From positions 1 through 64,000 of the forward strand of contig JADKHS010000036.1 in assembly GCA_016721605.1 (NCBI GenBank): a stretch of 64,000 nt of DNA, read 5' to 3'. Source of the stretch: Nitrosomonadales bacterium (GTDB lineage: Bacteria; Pseudomonadota; Gammaproteobacteria; Burkholderiales; Gallionellaceae). How positions within the stretch are numbered: the first letter of the stretch is position 1; each line of letters begins with the position of its first letter. The position numbers and the translations under genes were made by a program. A model generated the notes under the pieces. It did not search any database and was not told the origin of the DNA. It saw nothing but the letters and a program-made list of their open reading frames with translations. Below are positions 40,520 through 50,491 of this stretch, piece after piece.

Positions 40520-40942
40520 GTGTCAAATCGACTAAGCTCATATCTCAATGCCAGCCAAGAGTTGCGTCAACTATCGCATAAGGTAGACCAATTCCTCGCA
40601 TTACAGCGGTACTACGAACAGATTGCTCCCCCTTCCTTGATACGCGCTAGCCATGTGATGCAAATTGATCAGCAAACGCTCATTATCGCCGCAGACAATG
40701 GCACGGTGGCAGCCAAATTGCGCCAGCTTGCCCCAAAGCTTACTCAATTGTGCCAAAACGGGGGCTATGAGATTACTGGAATTCAGATTAAGGTGCAAGT
40801 TGCCTTGCCAATCACCACACGCCCCCTTCGCCCCACCCCGCTTAGTGCAATAAGACGCCAGCAGCTAGCTGACTTCGCCGTAAAATTAGAAGATTCACCC
40901 CTGAAAACCGCATTGCACCGTTTGGCAAAAAGCAAAAGATAG
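40520..40942 (+). CDS. DciA-like (DUF721) protein
   Basis: A 140-residue protein of the DUF721/DciA family. DciA loads the replicative helicase DnaB in bacteria without DnaC. Its conserved central fold is visible (LRQLSHKVDQFLALQRYYEQ, SHVMQIDQQTLIIAADNGTVAAKLRQLAPKL as two halves, then CQNGGYEITGIQIKVQ). The start is GTG at 40520. Its place next to secA is typical of betaproteobacteria. The C-terminal basic tail (RLAKSKR) fits DNA binding. Family assignment is moderately strong; helicase loading is inferred from the family. Confidence 0.72.
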   Translation: MSNRLSSYLNASQELRQLSHKVDQFLALQRYYEQIAPPSLIRASHVMQIDQQTLIIAADNGTVAAKLRQLAPKLTQLCQNGGYEITGIQIKVQVALPITTRPLRPTPLSAIRRQQLADFAVKLEDSPLKTALHRLAKSKR

Positions 40943-41402
40943 TGGTAGATATATTCTTAGCCCGGATAGTGATTTACTGTTTAGTTTTAAGTTGTATCTG
41001 GCAACCCAATAATGACTCAAATTGAGAAGCTATGGCACAATGCGAAGCGTGGATGGATAGATTTCAAAATACAATGGCACCGAGAACGATTGGAATTGGC
41101 ATTACCTGTATTTTACTGTTGACGCACGAAATTGATGGGTACGTACTGCCATAGTATCAAGCTTACCAAAAATCAGCATGCGCATATATCCACCTTTGCC
41201 ATACCTGAAATGATGCCGCACCCACGTTTCTTGCAGATTCGATTATCCAACAGACCATACCTCATTGTTCCTGACTAGGTGGTTGATGGCCAGTCTTAAA
41301 TAAAAGGAGCTACCAGCATGATGGTTGCTGCCCTATAGACAGGGTAGCCCTATTTACCTTTTAATTTTTGCTCATTAGCGGTTTTTTGGAGTTTATGGTG
41401 GG
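40943..41402. other. Intergenic region before the PP0621-pilSR genes
   Basis: No standard gene is visible. A 36-codon frame starting at 41012 (MTQIEKLWHNAKRGW...) lacks a ribosome site. At the right end AAGGAG (41304-41309) precedes a six-codon frame MMVAAL at 41318-41338, followed by CCCT/AGGG/CCCT segments that could form either of two small hairpins. This is a weak leader-peptide candidate. Confidence 0.4.
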
Positions 41403-41642
41403 ATGAGTCGCATATTAATTGTAATTGTTATCTTCATAGTCATCTACTTGCTGCTCAAGCACTACCGTAAGCAGACGCAAAAAAAAGATGTATCAGGTGA
41501 AGATACATCAAAGCACAGAGAAAATATGGTGCGTTGTGCGCACTGCGGTGTGCACCTACCTAAAGGTGAGAGCATCATGGCCGATCACAAGTATTACTGC
41601 AGTGAAGTACATCGCCATGCACATACTGAAGAACCTGAATAA
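41403..41642 (+). CDS. PP0621-family membrane-anchored zinc-ribbon-like protein
   Basis: A 79-residue protein. The N-terminal membrane helix MSRILIVIVIFIVIYLLLKHY is followed by a polar linker, then a small metal-binding-like module VRCAHCGVHLPKGESI ... YYCSEVH (Cys-x2-Cys and a downstream Cys/His). This is the PP0621 family, which usually lies directly before pilS, as here. Function unknown; probably inner-membrane anchored with a cytoplasmic metal site. Confidence 0.8.
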   Translation: MSRILIVIVIFIVIYLLLKHYRKQTQKKDVSGEDTSKHRENMVRCAHCGVHLPKGESIMADHKYYCSEVHRHAHTEEPE

Positions 41643-41665
41643 TCTCTGATACCAGATGAGTTTTG

Positions 41666-43293
41666 ATGTGGGATAACCTACCCCTCTTCACGAGGCATTC
41701 GTTGCGCCCAAGATCCTATTCTGTGCCCGCATCAGAAGCCATGTGGCGCGCAGTTTATTTCTTCAATCTTTATCGCCTGACCCTGGGCGGGCTATTTGTC
41801 TTTCTGGTAAGCGCGTTTGGCGATGCACTGACATTAGGTTCACGTGCTCCGTCGCTGTTCTTCCACACCAGTCTCACATACATTGCACTAACCCTGATTT
41901 CGTTCCTAACCATCAAACTACGTCGGCCACGGTTTGGCTTGCAATTAGCATTTTTAGTAGGAGCGGATATTGCTTGTATAACAGTTTTGTCTCACGCCAG
42001 CGGGGTATACAAAGTGGTTTGGGCGTATTGTTACTAGTATCACTGACGGCTACAGGATTAATTAGCCGTGACAAGATTACCCTGTTTTTCGCGGCACTTG
42101 CCAGCATAGCGGTGTTATTGCAACACTCCTACGCAGTCTTGACCCAAGATGCGGCGGTAGCCCAATATGTACAGGCTGGATTGTTGAGTGCCGCTTATTT
42201 CGCCGTTGCTTGGCTGGCACATACCATGGCTAAGTATGCCATTGCCAGCGAAAATTTGGCTGCTCTGCGCGGTGTAGATTTGGCTAACATGGCGGAAACT
42301 AACAGGCTGGTGATTCAGGATATGCCAGACGGCGTGCTGGTGGTGAATGAGAGCGGAATGGTCAAGCAATACAATCCTGGCGTGGAACGTTTGTTAGGGT
42401 ACGCGTTTTCAAATACTAATAATGCCACGCTGGAAAATTGTGCGCCTCTACTAGCGGATCGGTTCGCTGTTTGGCGGCAGCACCAAGGGCGTGGACATGA
42501 AGTATTACGTTTGCCTGTAACCAATCATCAGGTGCGTGTACGTTTTTTGCCAGTAGAGCGCGAGGGATTTTGGGGCGCGATAATTTTCCTTGAGGATATG
42601 CAACGTGTTCAGGCCCAGGCTCAGCAGATCAAACTCGCAGCACTGGGACGATTGACCGCCAACATTGCCCATGAGGTGCGCAATCCACTGTCAGCTATTA
42701 GTTACGCAACTGAACTGCTACAAGAAGAGAAGCACGATCCGGGGCAGACTCGTTTGTTTCAGATCATTATGGACAATGCCGCAAGGTTGAACCACATCGT
42801 GGAAGATGTTCTGCAGTTAAACCGACGCGACAGGGTGCAAAGTGAAGATTATAATTTAACAGAGAAGCTGCCTCTCTATATTGAGGGGTTACGTCATACC
42901 CAAGGCGTGTCGCAGGAAATATTTTTAATTAAGATTGCTCCGGCGTGCGTAATCAGATTTGATCTTGGTCATCTCGATCAAGTGTTGTGGAATTTATGCC
43001 GCAACGCTTTGCGTTATTGCAGCAAGCTGGCAGGCAGTGTACAGCTGAGTGCATGGCGCTCCAATGATGGGAGGACGATACTGGAAATTCTGAACGATGG
43101 GCCTCCAGTTGCCCCTGAGACCGTTCAACAATTGTTTGAGCCTTTCTTTACCATGACGGCCGGCGGTACCGGTTTAGGCCTGTATATTGCACGCGAACTG
43201 TGCGAGGCTAACGGCGCAACGCTTGAATATAGGCAGCCAGCAAAGGGCGGTGCGTGTTTCCGCATTGTGTTTGGGGATCAAAATGAACGTTGA
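41666..43293 (+). CDS. pilS: Sensor histidine kinase PilS (one frameshift)
   Basis: Membrane sensor of the PilS-PilR pair that controls type IV pilin expression. The N-terminal half has about six membrane helices. A PAS-like region (QDMPDGVLVVNESGMVKQYNPGVE) follows, then the phospho-acceptor motif NIAHEVRNPLSAISY, N-box LWNLCRNALRYC and G-box GGTGLGLYIARELCE. The first frame ends at 42037. One missing G in the run 42002-42005 would read HASGGIQSGLGVLLL and join the two parts to about 542 residues. Its end overlaps the pilR start. Confidence 0.9.
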
Positions 43294-44640
43294 TATACAA
43301 GCCAGCACTGCGCGCGTCTTGGTGGTGGATGACGAGCCAGACATATTGGAGCTGATCGAGTTGGCGTTACTACGCATGGGATTGCAGGTCGACCGTGCTA
43401 GCAATGTGCAGAAGCTTTGCAACATTTAAATACTAAAACATATCAGCTATGTTTGACAGATATGCGCCTGCCGGATGGAGAAGGACTGGAGGTGGTGCAA
43501 TATATTATTGCTCGTAACATGCATGTGCCAATCGCGGTGATTACCGCGCATGGCAATATGGAAAATGCGATTTTTGCACTTAAGGCGGGCGCTTTTGACT
43601 ACCTGCCCAAGCCAGTTGCGCTGACCCAGTTGCGCGCCTTGGTCAATGCTGTACTGAAGCTGCCGCCACCATCCGCTACCGTACGGAAAGGGGTGCGAAC
43701 ATTGCTGGGACTGTCCCCTGCCATGGAAAAGGTGCGCGACCTGATCGATCGGGTCGCGCGTAGCCAGGCACCGGTGCATATCAGTGGCGAATCAGGTAGT
43801 GGAAAAGAACTGGCTGCACGGCTGATCGTTGAAAAAAGCGCCCGGCGCGATCAACCCTTTATCACGGTAAACTGCGGGGCAATCCCCGAAACGCTTATGG
43901 AAAGCGAATTTTTCGGTTATCGCAAGGGCGCATTCACTGGTGCGGAAAAAGATCGCGAGGGTTTATTTCAAGCTGCCAATGGCGGTACTTTATTCCTGGA
44001 CGAGGTTGCCGATTTGCCTCTCTCCATGCAGGTAAAATTGTTACGGGTAATTCAGGAAAAAAAAGTGCGTAAGGTGGGTGCCACGCAAGAAGAGCCGGTG
44101 GATGTGCGTATTATCAGTGCCACCCATAATGCGTTGGCGGAGCAAGTACAGCAGGGGAAATTCCGTCAGGATCTTTATTACCGGCTGAATGTGATTACCC
44201 TGTTTATGCCACCGTTGCGCGCAATGCGCGATGACATTACTGAGGTCGCCAACCATTTCTTAGCTCGTTTGTGTGGGGACGCAAAGGTCGAATTGGCATC
44301 GTCAGCTTTGAAGGCACTTCAACAATACGATTTTCCGGGTAACGTGCGTGAACTGGAGAATATAATCGAGCGGGCACTTGCATTATGTTCGGACGGCATT
44401 ATCGGGCCTGCCGATTTGCAGCTAGCGCCCACCGATTTTGTTGGAATGACCGCTAAACCAAGCGTGGCTGGCAAATATCCGCTTACCGATTATCTGGATA
44501 GCGTCGAACGCGCAGCTATTCTGGAGGCGCTACAGCAAACCAATTTCAACCGCACAGCTGCGGCCAAGGTATTGGGAGTGACTTTTCGCGCCTTGCGTTA
44601 TCGCATGGAACGGCTGGACATCACTGACAAGGATGAATAA
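43283..44640 (+). CDS. pilR: Sigma-54-dependent response regulator PilR (one frameshift)
   Basis: NtrC-type activator paired with PilS. Receiver domain: VLVVDDEPDILELIELAL and phospho-acceptor CLTDMRLPDGEG. AAA+ domain: ISGESGSGKELAARLI (Walker A), sigma-54 contact GAFTGAEKDREGLF, GGTLFLDEVADLP (Walker B). C-terminal Fis-type helix-turn-helix: FNRTAAAKVLGVTFRALRYR. The frame breaks near 43411; one extra G reads NVQEALQHLNTK and restores 453 residues. It overlaps pilS by 11 bases. No pil structural gene or sigma-54 promoter is visible in the window. Confidence 0.92.
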
Positions 44641-44643
44641 GCA

Positions 44644-45180
44644 GTGAAAGTTGGCACAAATGGATGGGTCAGCGGACTGCGCCGTCTTGCTTCGCCCAAC
44701 TGTGATTGCCGTCCGTCTGGTACCGTCATAGACTTATTAGTTATTCACAATATCAGTTTGCCGCCGAGTGAGTTCGGTGGTCAGGCGGTTGCACAGTTAT
44801 TTACCAACACGCTTGATACGGAGGCACACTCCTATTTTGCTCAGCTCAAAGGGGTGAGAGTTTCTGCCCATTTTTTAATACAGCGTACGGGCGAGATTAC
44901 CCAGTTCGTGCCTTGCGGCAAGCGCGCCTGGCATGCCGGTGCATCGATGTGGCACGGACGCACGGCCTGCAATGATTTTTCCATAGGCATAGAATTAGAA
45001 GGCACAGATTTTTTGCCATTCAGCGATCAGCAGTATGCTGCATTAATCCGGCTAACACGAGTGCTCAAACGTATCTATCCAATTCGTGAAATTGCGGGTC
45101 ATTCAGACATTGCACCGGGACGGAAGACAGATCCCGGACATGGATTTGATTGGCCGCGTTATCTTGAGAAAGTGGTTTGA
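44644..45180 (+). CDS. ampD: 1,6-anhydro-N-acetylmuramyl-L-alanine amidase AmpD
   Basis: Cytoplasmic zinc amidase of murein recycling that removes the peptide from anhydroMurNAc-peptide. 178 residues, normal length. Zinc ligands and surroundings: LLVIHNISLPPSEFGG near residue 33, GKRAWHAGASMWHGR near 97-112, and GHSDIAPGRKTDPG near 156-169 with the His and Asp ligands. The start is GTG at 44644, three bases after pilR, so it may be co-transcribed with pilSR. Intact. Confidence 0.95.
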   Translation: MKVGTNGWVSGLRRLASPNCDCRPSGTVIDLLVIHNISLPPSEFGGQAVAQLFTNTLDTEAHSYFAQLKGVRVSAHFLIQRTGEITQFVPCGKRAWHAGASMWHGRTACNDFSIGIELEGTDFLPFSDQQYAALIRLTRVLKRIYPIREIAGHSDIAPGRKTDPGHGFDWPRYLEKVV

Positions 45181-45365
45181 AAACGGGTCGGTAATGATAT
45201 ATATCAATACATATTCTTAACAAGAAATGTCATGCTGTTTTTTAATTTTTTGTACCTATTTATTTTATTAAATAGATCGATTTTTTAAGAAAAAAACTTG
45301 CATAATTCCTCCGATGTACTACAATCACAGTTTACTAAACCTGCCTCTATAATAAGCTGCTGGAT

Positions 45366-45380
45366 ACTACATATAGTAGT
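45366..45380. promoter_or_regulatory. Palindrome upstream of nrdA, possible NrdR-type box
   Basis: ACTAC-ATATA-GTAGT lies 56 bases before the nrdA start. Its shape resembles the NrdR box (AT centre flanked by TAG/CTA-like arms), and a degenerate second copy (TACTACAATCACAGTT) begins near 45317. The arms and spacing do not match the classic paired boxes well, so this is tentative. Confidence 0.3.
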
Positions 45381-45435
45381 TTTTGTATTTCAGTTCTGAT
45401 TTTAGAGAGAGCAATAATTTAGAGCGATAACTATA

Positions 45436-48201
45436 ATGCTAGGTTTGTCCCCTTCTCCAGTGTCGGCACAGGAAATTTCCGATGCCATAACTATTTCCAG
45501 CATTCCTTTTGACCAACATAAGGTTATTCGCCGCAATGGTTCCGTAGTTGCTTTTGAGGCAACCAAAATTGCCGTTGCATTGACCAAGGCATTTATCGCC
45601 GTAAATGGCGAAGCGTCTGCACGCGTACGCGAACTGGTTAATCAATTGACCGGAACTGTGGTTAATGCACTGTTACGCCGCCACCCGCATGGCGGGACGC
45701 TGCATATCGAAGATATTCAGGATCAAGTCGAGCTGGCTCTGATGCGTTCGGGAGCACGATGTGGCACGCGCCTACGTGCTTTACCGCGAGGAACGCACGC
45801 GTGAACGGGCTAAGGCAAAAGTTGCGCCTGCGCATATTCTTCAAGTCAACGACAAGGGCGTGCTTCGCCCGCTGGATGAGGCAGGGCTTGCGGCACGTAT
45901 TATGGCGGCTTGTGAAGGACTTGGTGACGCGGTAAATGCGGATCCGATTCTTAAGTTGACGCTACGTGATCTTTATGATGGCGTACCAGTTGAAGAAGTG
46001 CGCAAATGTGCCATCCTTGCTGCCCGTGCGATGATCGAGCATGACCCAGCCTATAGTTTCGTCACCGCCCGCCTGTTGCTGAACAACATTTGTTGTGATG
46101 TTATCGGCGAAGACGCCGACATGGCAACGCGTTATGCTGAATATTTTCCCTCGTTCATCAAGCGTGGCATTGAAGCAGAGCTGCTTGACCGCGACATGGC
46201 GAATTTTGACCTGCCGCGATTGGCCAATGAACTAACTGCAAGCCGTGATTTGCAGTTCAGTTATCTTGGCTTGCAAACCCTATACGACCGTTATTTCCTG
46301 CACATAAACGAAAATCGCATCGAGCTGCCACAGGCATTTTTCATGCGTGTGGCTATGGGATTGGCGCTCAGGGAAAGTGACCGCAACGTACGTGCTATCG
46401 AGTTTTATCATTTGCTGTCCAGCTTCGATTTCATGAGTTCAACGCCTACTCTGTTCAACTCTGGGGCGATCCGTTCGCAACTTTCTTCTTGCTACCTTAC
46501 TACCGTCCCGGATGATTTGGCCGGTATCTTTGAAGCAATCAAGGAAAACGCCCTTCTGGCCAAATACTCCGGTGGCCTTGGCAACGACTGGACATCCGTG
46601 CGCTCTATGGGCGCACACATCAAGGGCACCAACGGCAAATCACAAGGCGTGGTGCCGTTCCTGAAAGTCGCCAATGACACTGCCGTGGCAGTCAACCAAG
46701 GCGGCAAAAGGAAGGGCGCGGTATGCGCGTATCTGGAAACATGGCATCTGGATATCGAGGAATTTCTTGAACTGCGCAAAAATACCGGCGATGACCGCCG
46801 TCGCACGCATGACATGAATACAGCCAACTGGATACCAGATTTATTCATGAAGCGCGTCGTGGAAGACGGGGAGTGGACACTATTTTCGCCATCAGTCTGC
46901 CCTGACCTACATGACAAATTCGGCACAGAATTTGAGCGTACCTACCTTGCTTGTGAGGCTAAGGCCGCAAACGGCGAGATCACCCTATTCAAAAAAATTT
47001 CGGCAGCCAGCCTGTGGCGCAAAATGCTAACTATGTTATTTGAGACTGGCCATCCGTGGATCGCTTTTAAGGATCCATGTAACATACGTTCGCCACAACA
47101 ACATGTCGGCGTGGTGCATAGTTCTAATTTATGTACCGAAATCACGTTGAACACCTCCGAGTCCGAAATCGCGGTATGCAATCTTGGCTCAGTCAATCTC
47201 AAGGCGCACCTGAACCCACTCGGTCAGCTTGACCACGAAAAGCTCAGGCGTACCATTGCCACCGCCATGCGTATGCTGGATAACGTAATCGATATTAACT
47301 ATTACGCCGTTGAAAAGGCGCGCAACTCCAATCTCAAACACCGTCCCGTTGGGCTGGGTATCATGGGATTTCAGGATTGCTTGCATGAACTACGGATACC
47401 TTATGCCTCGAAAAAGCGATTGAATTTGCCGATAGCTCCATGGAAGCAGTGTGCTACTACGCTTATTTGGCATCTACAGAGCTAGCCGAAGAACGAGGCC
47501 GCTACGATAGCTACAATGGCAGCCTGTGGGACCAGGGCATATTGCCGCAGGATACGCTGGAACTCCTGCGTCAGTCACGCGGAGGACATGTAGAGGTAGA
47601 TATGTCCGCCAGCATGGATTGGGACAAATTGCGTGCACGCATCAGGCAGTACGGCATGCGCAACTCAAACTGCGTGGCCATTGCACCCACTCCGACAATA
47701 TCAAATATCATCGGCGTATCGGCCTGCATCGAACCTACTTATCAGAACTTGTTTGTAAAATCGAACCTGTCCGGTGAATTCACCGTCATCAACGAATATC
47801 TGGTGAATGACCTTAAGAAGCTGGGACTGTGGGACGAGGTGATGATAGCCGACCTAAAATATTTTGATGGAAGCCTTGCCAAAATTGATCGCATCCCGGC
47901 CGAATTGCGTAGCTTGTATGCGACCGCATTTGAGATTGAGCCCCAATGGGTAATAGAAGCGGCAGCTCGGCGTCAGAAATGGATTGATCAATCACAATCA
48001 CTGAACATCTACATGGCTGGTGTGTCGGGGCGCAAGCTCGACGAAACCTACAAGCTGGCGTGGCTGCGCGGCCTGAAGACTACCTATTATTTACGTACCA
48101 TGGGTGCGACTTCGACGGAGAAATCCACCTCGCGCGCTGGCGAATTGAATGCGGTGCAGATGTGTGCAATTGATAACCCGGAATGCGAGTCATGCCAATG
48201 A
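45436..48201 (+). CDS. nrdA: Class I ribonucleoside-diphosphate reductase, alpha subunit (two frameshifts)
   Basis: Makes deoxyribonucleotides. The N-terminal ATP-cone ([22 protein letters not shown]) is in the first piece. The catalytic barrel follows: [11 protein letters not shown] (first redox Cys), [13 protein letters not shown] (Asn, Cys and Glu of the active site), [13 protein letters not shown] (second redox Cys), LKTTYYLRT (the Tyr pair of the radical path), and C-terminal PECESCQ as the re-reduction pair. Breaks lie near 45756 and 47418; both pieces continue the family sequence. Restored length about 921 residues. The stop overlaps the nrdB start by ATGA. Confidence 0.95.
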
Positions 48202-49166
48202 ACGACTATACCATTGCATCTAGCTCAGCTGGACGGATACGTGTAGAAGATAAACGTATCATCAATTGCAATGCAGACGTCAATCAGCTAGTGCCATTCA
48301 AGTATAAATGGGCTTGGGAGAAATACATCTCCGCCTGCGCCAACCACTGGATGCCGCAAGAGGTCAATATGTCCGCCGACATTGCGCTATGGAAGAATCC
48401 CAACGGCTTGACTGATGATGAACGCCTCATGGTCAAGCGCAATCTTGGGTTCTTCACCACAGCGGACAGTCTCGCGGCTAACAATATCGTGCTCGGCACT
48501 TACCGCCACATCACCAACCCCGAATGCCGCCAGTACCTGCTGCGTCAGGCGTTCGAGGAGGCGATTCACACACACGCCTATCAATACATTGTTGAAAGCT
48601 TGGGGCTGGACGAGGGCGAAATTTTCAACATGTATCATGAAGTTTCCAGCATACGTGAAAAAGATGAATTTTTGCTGCCGTTTATCGACACCCTGACCAA
48701 TCCGGACTTTAAGACGGGTACACCGGAAACCGATCGTCAGTTATTACGCAGTCTGATCGTGTTTGCCTGCATCATGGAGGGGTTGTTCTTCTATGTTGGT
48801 TTTGTGCAAATTTTAGCGCTTGGACGTCAGAATAAAATGACTGGTGCCGCTGAACAGTACCAGTACATCATGCGTGACGAATCCATGCACCTTAATTTTG
48901 GTGTGGATGTAATTAATCAGATTAAGCTGGAAAACCCTCACTTGTGGACACTTGAATTTCGCGAGGAAATTCGTGGCCTTATGCAAAAAGGCGTAGAACT
49001 GGAATACCGTTATGCCGAAGATACCATGCCACGTGGCGTACTTGGCATGAACGCATCAATGTTCAAAGAATACCTACGTTTTATCGCCAATCGTCGTTGC
49101 CAGCAAATCGGTTTGGATGTGCTATATCCAGGGGCTGGCAATCCGTTCCATGGATGGCGGAAATAA
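48198..49166 (+). CDS. nrdB: Class I ribonucleotide reductase, beta subunit
   Basis: Radical-generating partner of NrdA, 322 residues, intact. Metal ligands and radical site: [12 protein letters not shown] (Asp), [13 protein letters not shown] (Glu, His and the radical Tyr at the Ia position), [12 protein letters not shown] (Glu), and [10 protein letters not shown] (Glu, His). The radical tyrosine is present, so a tyrosyl-radical subtype is likely; the metal cannot be told. The ATG at 48198 overlaps the nrdA stop; an upstream in-frame ATG at 48183 lies inside nrdA and is not preferred. Confidence 0.95.
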   Translation: MNDYTIASSSAGRIRVEDKRIINCNADVNQLVPFKYKWAWEKYISACANHWMPQEVNMSADIALWKNPNGLTDDERLMVKRNLGFFTTADSLAANNIVLGTYRHITNPECRQYLLRQAFEEAIHTHAYQYIVESLGLDEGEIFNMYHEVSSIREKDEFLLPFIDTLTNPDFKTGTPETDRQLLRSLIVFACIMEGLFFYVGFVQILALGRQNKMTGAAEQYQYIMRDESMHLNFGVDVINQIKLENPHLWTLEFREEIRGLMQKGVELEYRYAEDTMPRGVLGMNASMFKEYLRFIANRRCQQIGLDVLYPGAGNPFHGWRK

Positions 49167-49341
49167 TTGATCTCAAGAAGGAGAAAAACTTCTTCGAAAC
49201 ACGTGTTACCGAATATCAGACAGGGGGCGCGTTATCTTGGGATTAACAGGCTTTGGTCACGCTGTATTTGGTGTGTGCTGGAGAGGGTAGTAGTTGTTAG
49301 TGTTGTATTTCTTTGAACTTTGATTACCAAAGGAGGTTGAA

Positions 49342-50112
49342 ATGGCAGCAGTACAGAAAGCTAAACCAGCAGCTAAAACCGCAGTGGCAGCCAAAAAGCC
49401 TGCCGCTAAAACCGCAGTGGCAGCCAAAAAGCCTGCCGCTAAAACCGCAGTGGTAGCCAAGAAGCCTGCCGCTAAAACCGCGGTGGTAGCCAAGAAGCCT
49501 GCCGCTAAAACCGCGGTGGCAGCCAAGAAGCCTGTCGCTAAAACCGCGGTGGCAGCCAAGAAACCTGTCGCTAAAACCGCGGTGGCAGCTAAGAAACCTG
49601 TCGCTAAAACCGCGGTGGCAGCTAAGAAACCTGTCGCTAAAACCGCGGTGGCAGCTAAGAAACCTGCCGCTAAAACCGCAGTGGCAGCTAAGAAACCTGC
49701 CGCTAAAACCGCAGTGGCAGCTAAGAAACCTGTCGCTAAAACCGCGGTGGCAGCTAAGAAACCTGTCGCTAAAACCGCAGTGGCAGCCAAAAAACCTGTC
49801 GCTAAAACCGCAGTGGCAGCTAAGAAACCTGTCGCTAAAACCGCGGTGGCAGCCAAAAAGCCTGCCGCTAAAACTGCGGTGGTAGCTAAGAAACCTGTCG
49901 CTAAAACCGCAGTGGCAGCCAAAAAGCCTGTCGCTAAAACTGCGGTGGTAGCCAAAAAGCCTGCCGCTAAAAAGGTCGTTCCTGAAAAGAAATCTTCTGT
50001 CCAAACTAAGACAGCTTCGGCTTCTTCGGCACCAACTCCTTTAGCTCCGACATCTGTGCGCCCGGCTGCAGTTTGGCCTTTCCCTACGTCAGGCATCAAC
50101 AAGCCAAATTAG
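49342..50112 (+). CDS. Histone H1-like Ala/Lys/Pro repeat DNA-binding protein
   Basis: A 256-residue protein. After MAAVQKAKP come 18 tandem copies of an 11-residue unit, (A/V)AKTAV(A/V)AKKP, then a tail rich in Ser/Ala/Pro (VPEKKSSVQTKTASASSAP). The unit resembles the C-terminal tail of eukaryotic H1 and bacterial H1-like proteins that bind DNA or RNA by charge. AAAGGAGGT at 49329-49337, four bases before the ATG, is a perfect anti-16S match, suggesting strong expression. The plus-strand frame is the real one; minus-strand frames are by-products of the repeat. Confidence 0.85.
   Translation: MAAVQKAKPAAKTAVAAKKPAAKTAVAAKKPAAKTAVVAKKPAAKTAVVAKKPAAKTAVAAKKPVAKTAVAAKKPVAKTAVAAKKPVAKTAVAAKKPVAKTAVAAKKPAAKTAVAAKKPAAKTAVAAKKPVAKTAVAAKKPVAKTAVAAKKPVAKTAVAAKKPVAKTAVAAKKPAAKTAVVAKKPVAKTAVAAKKPVAKTAVVAKKPAAKKVVPEKKSSVQTKTASASSAPTPLAPTSVRPAAVWPFPTSGINKPN
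49369..49962 (+). repeat. Eighteen tandem 33-base repeats
   Basis: Consensus unit: codons GCT AAA ACC GCG GTG GCA, then GCT AAG AAA CCT GTC. Copies vary mainly at two Ala/Val codons and at synonymous sites (GCC/GCT, AAG/AAA). The unit length keeps the frame when copies are gained or lost. A coding repeat of the H1-like gene, not a CRISPR. Confidence 0.92.
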
Positions 50113-50491
50113 TATTGGCATTAAAAATGCGGCCCTTGAGTTATTGAAGAGGGCTGACATTTTGCGCTATGGGTTTGTGCTATTGGGCGCACTTAAATCT
50201 GCATAAGCGAGCTTCCTTTTTGTGCAAAAAGGTGCAGCAAGTTGTTTTTTCCTTAATTAACTTGAACAAACGAAGGCTGAACAGCCGTAAAAAATAGCGA
50301 AATAACTACGGTATACGGATGATAGCCGGCCATGGAATGGCTGATGTAATGAACAAGGGTTCATTAGCCAATTATTTAGTCGGCTCGCTCGTAGCAAACT
50401 ACCCAGAGTTTTAGTGGTAACTTACGGTTCCATGCAGAGTTAGGTCGAAAAGAATTAATAACACGGCAAACCTAGCGTACGCGCTATACAT
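50113..50491. other. Intergenic region before msbA
   Basis: No gene recognised. The hairpin CCTTTTT-GTGC-AAAAAGG at 50215-50232 is followed ten bases later by a T run (GTTGTTTTTTCC). It might end the H1-like transcript, though its AT-rich stem makes it a weak terminator. The promoter of msbA should lie in the right half; no clear boxes seen. Confidence 0.4.

Noticed and set aside
49369..49962. Tandem 33-base units as a CRISPR array
   Set aside because: Units are head to tail without spacers and encode a regular protein repeat. The 12-base (28553) and 217-base (21244) repeats were rejected for the same reason.
49257..50102. Long minus-strand open frames opposite the H1-like gene (rich in Ala/Thr/Gly/Phe or Ser/Arg/His)
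   Set aside because: They are open only because of the 33-base repeat. The plus frame has the perfect ribosome site and a sensible H1-like composition.
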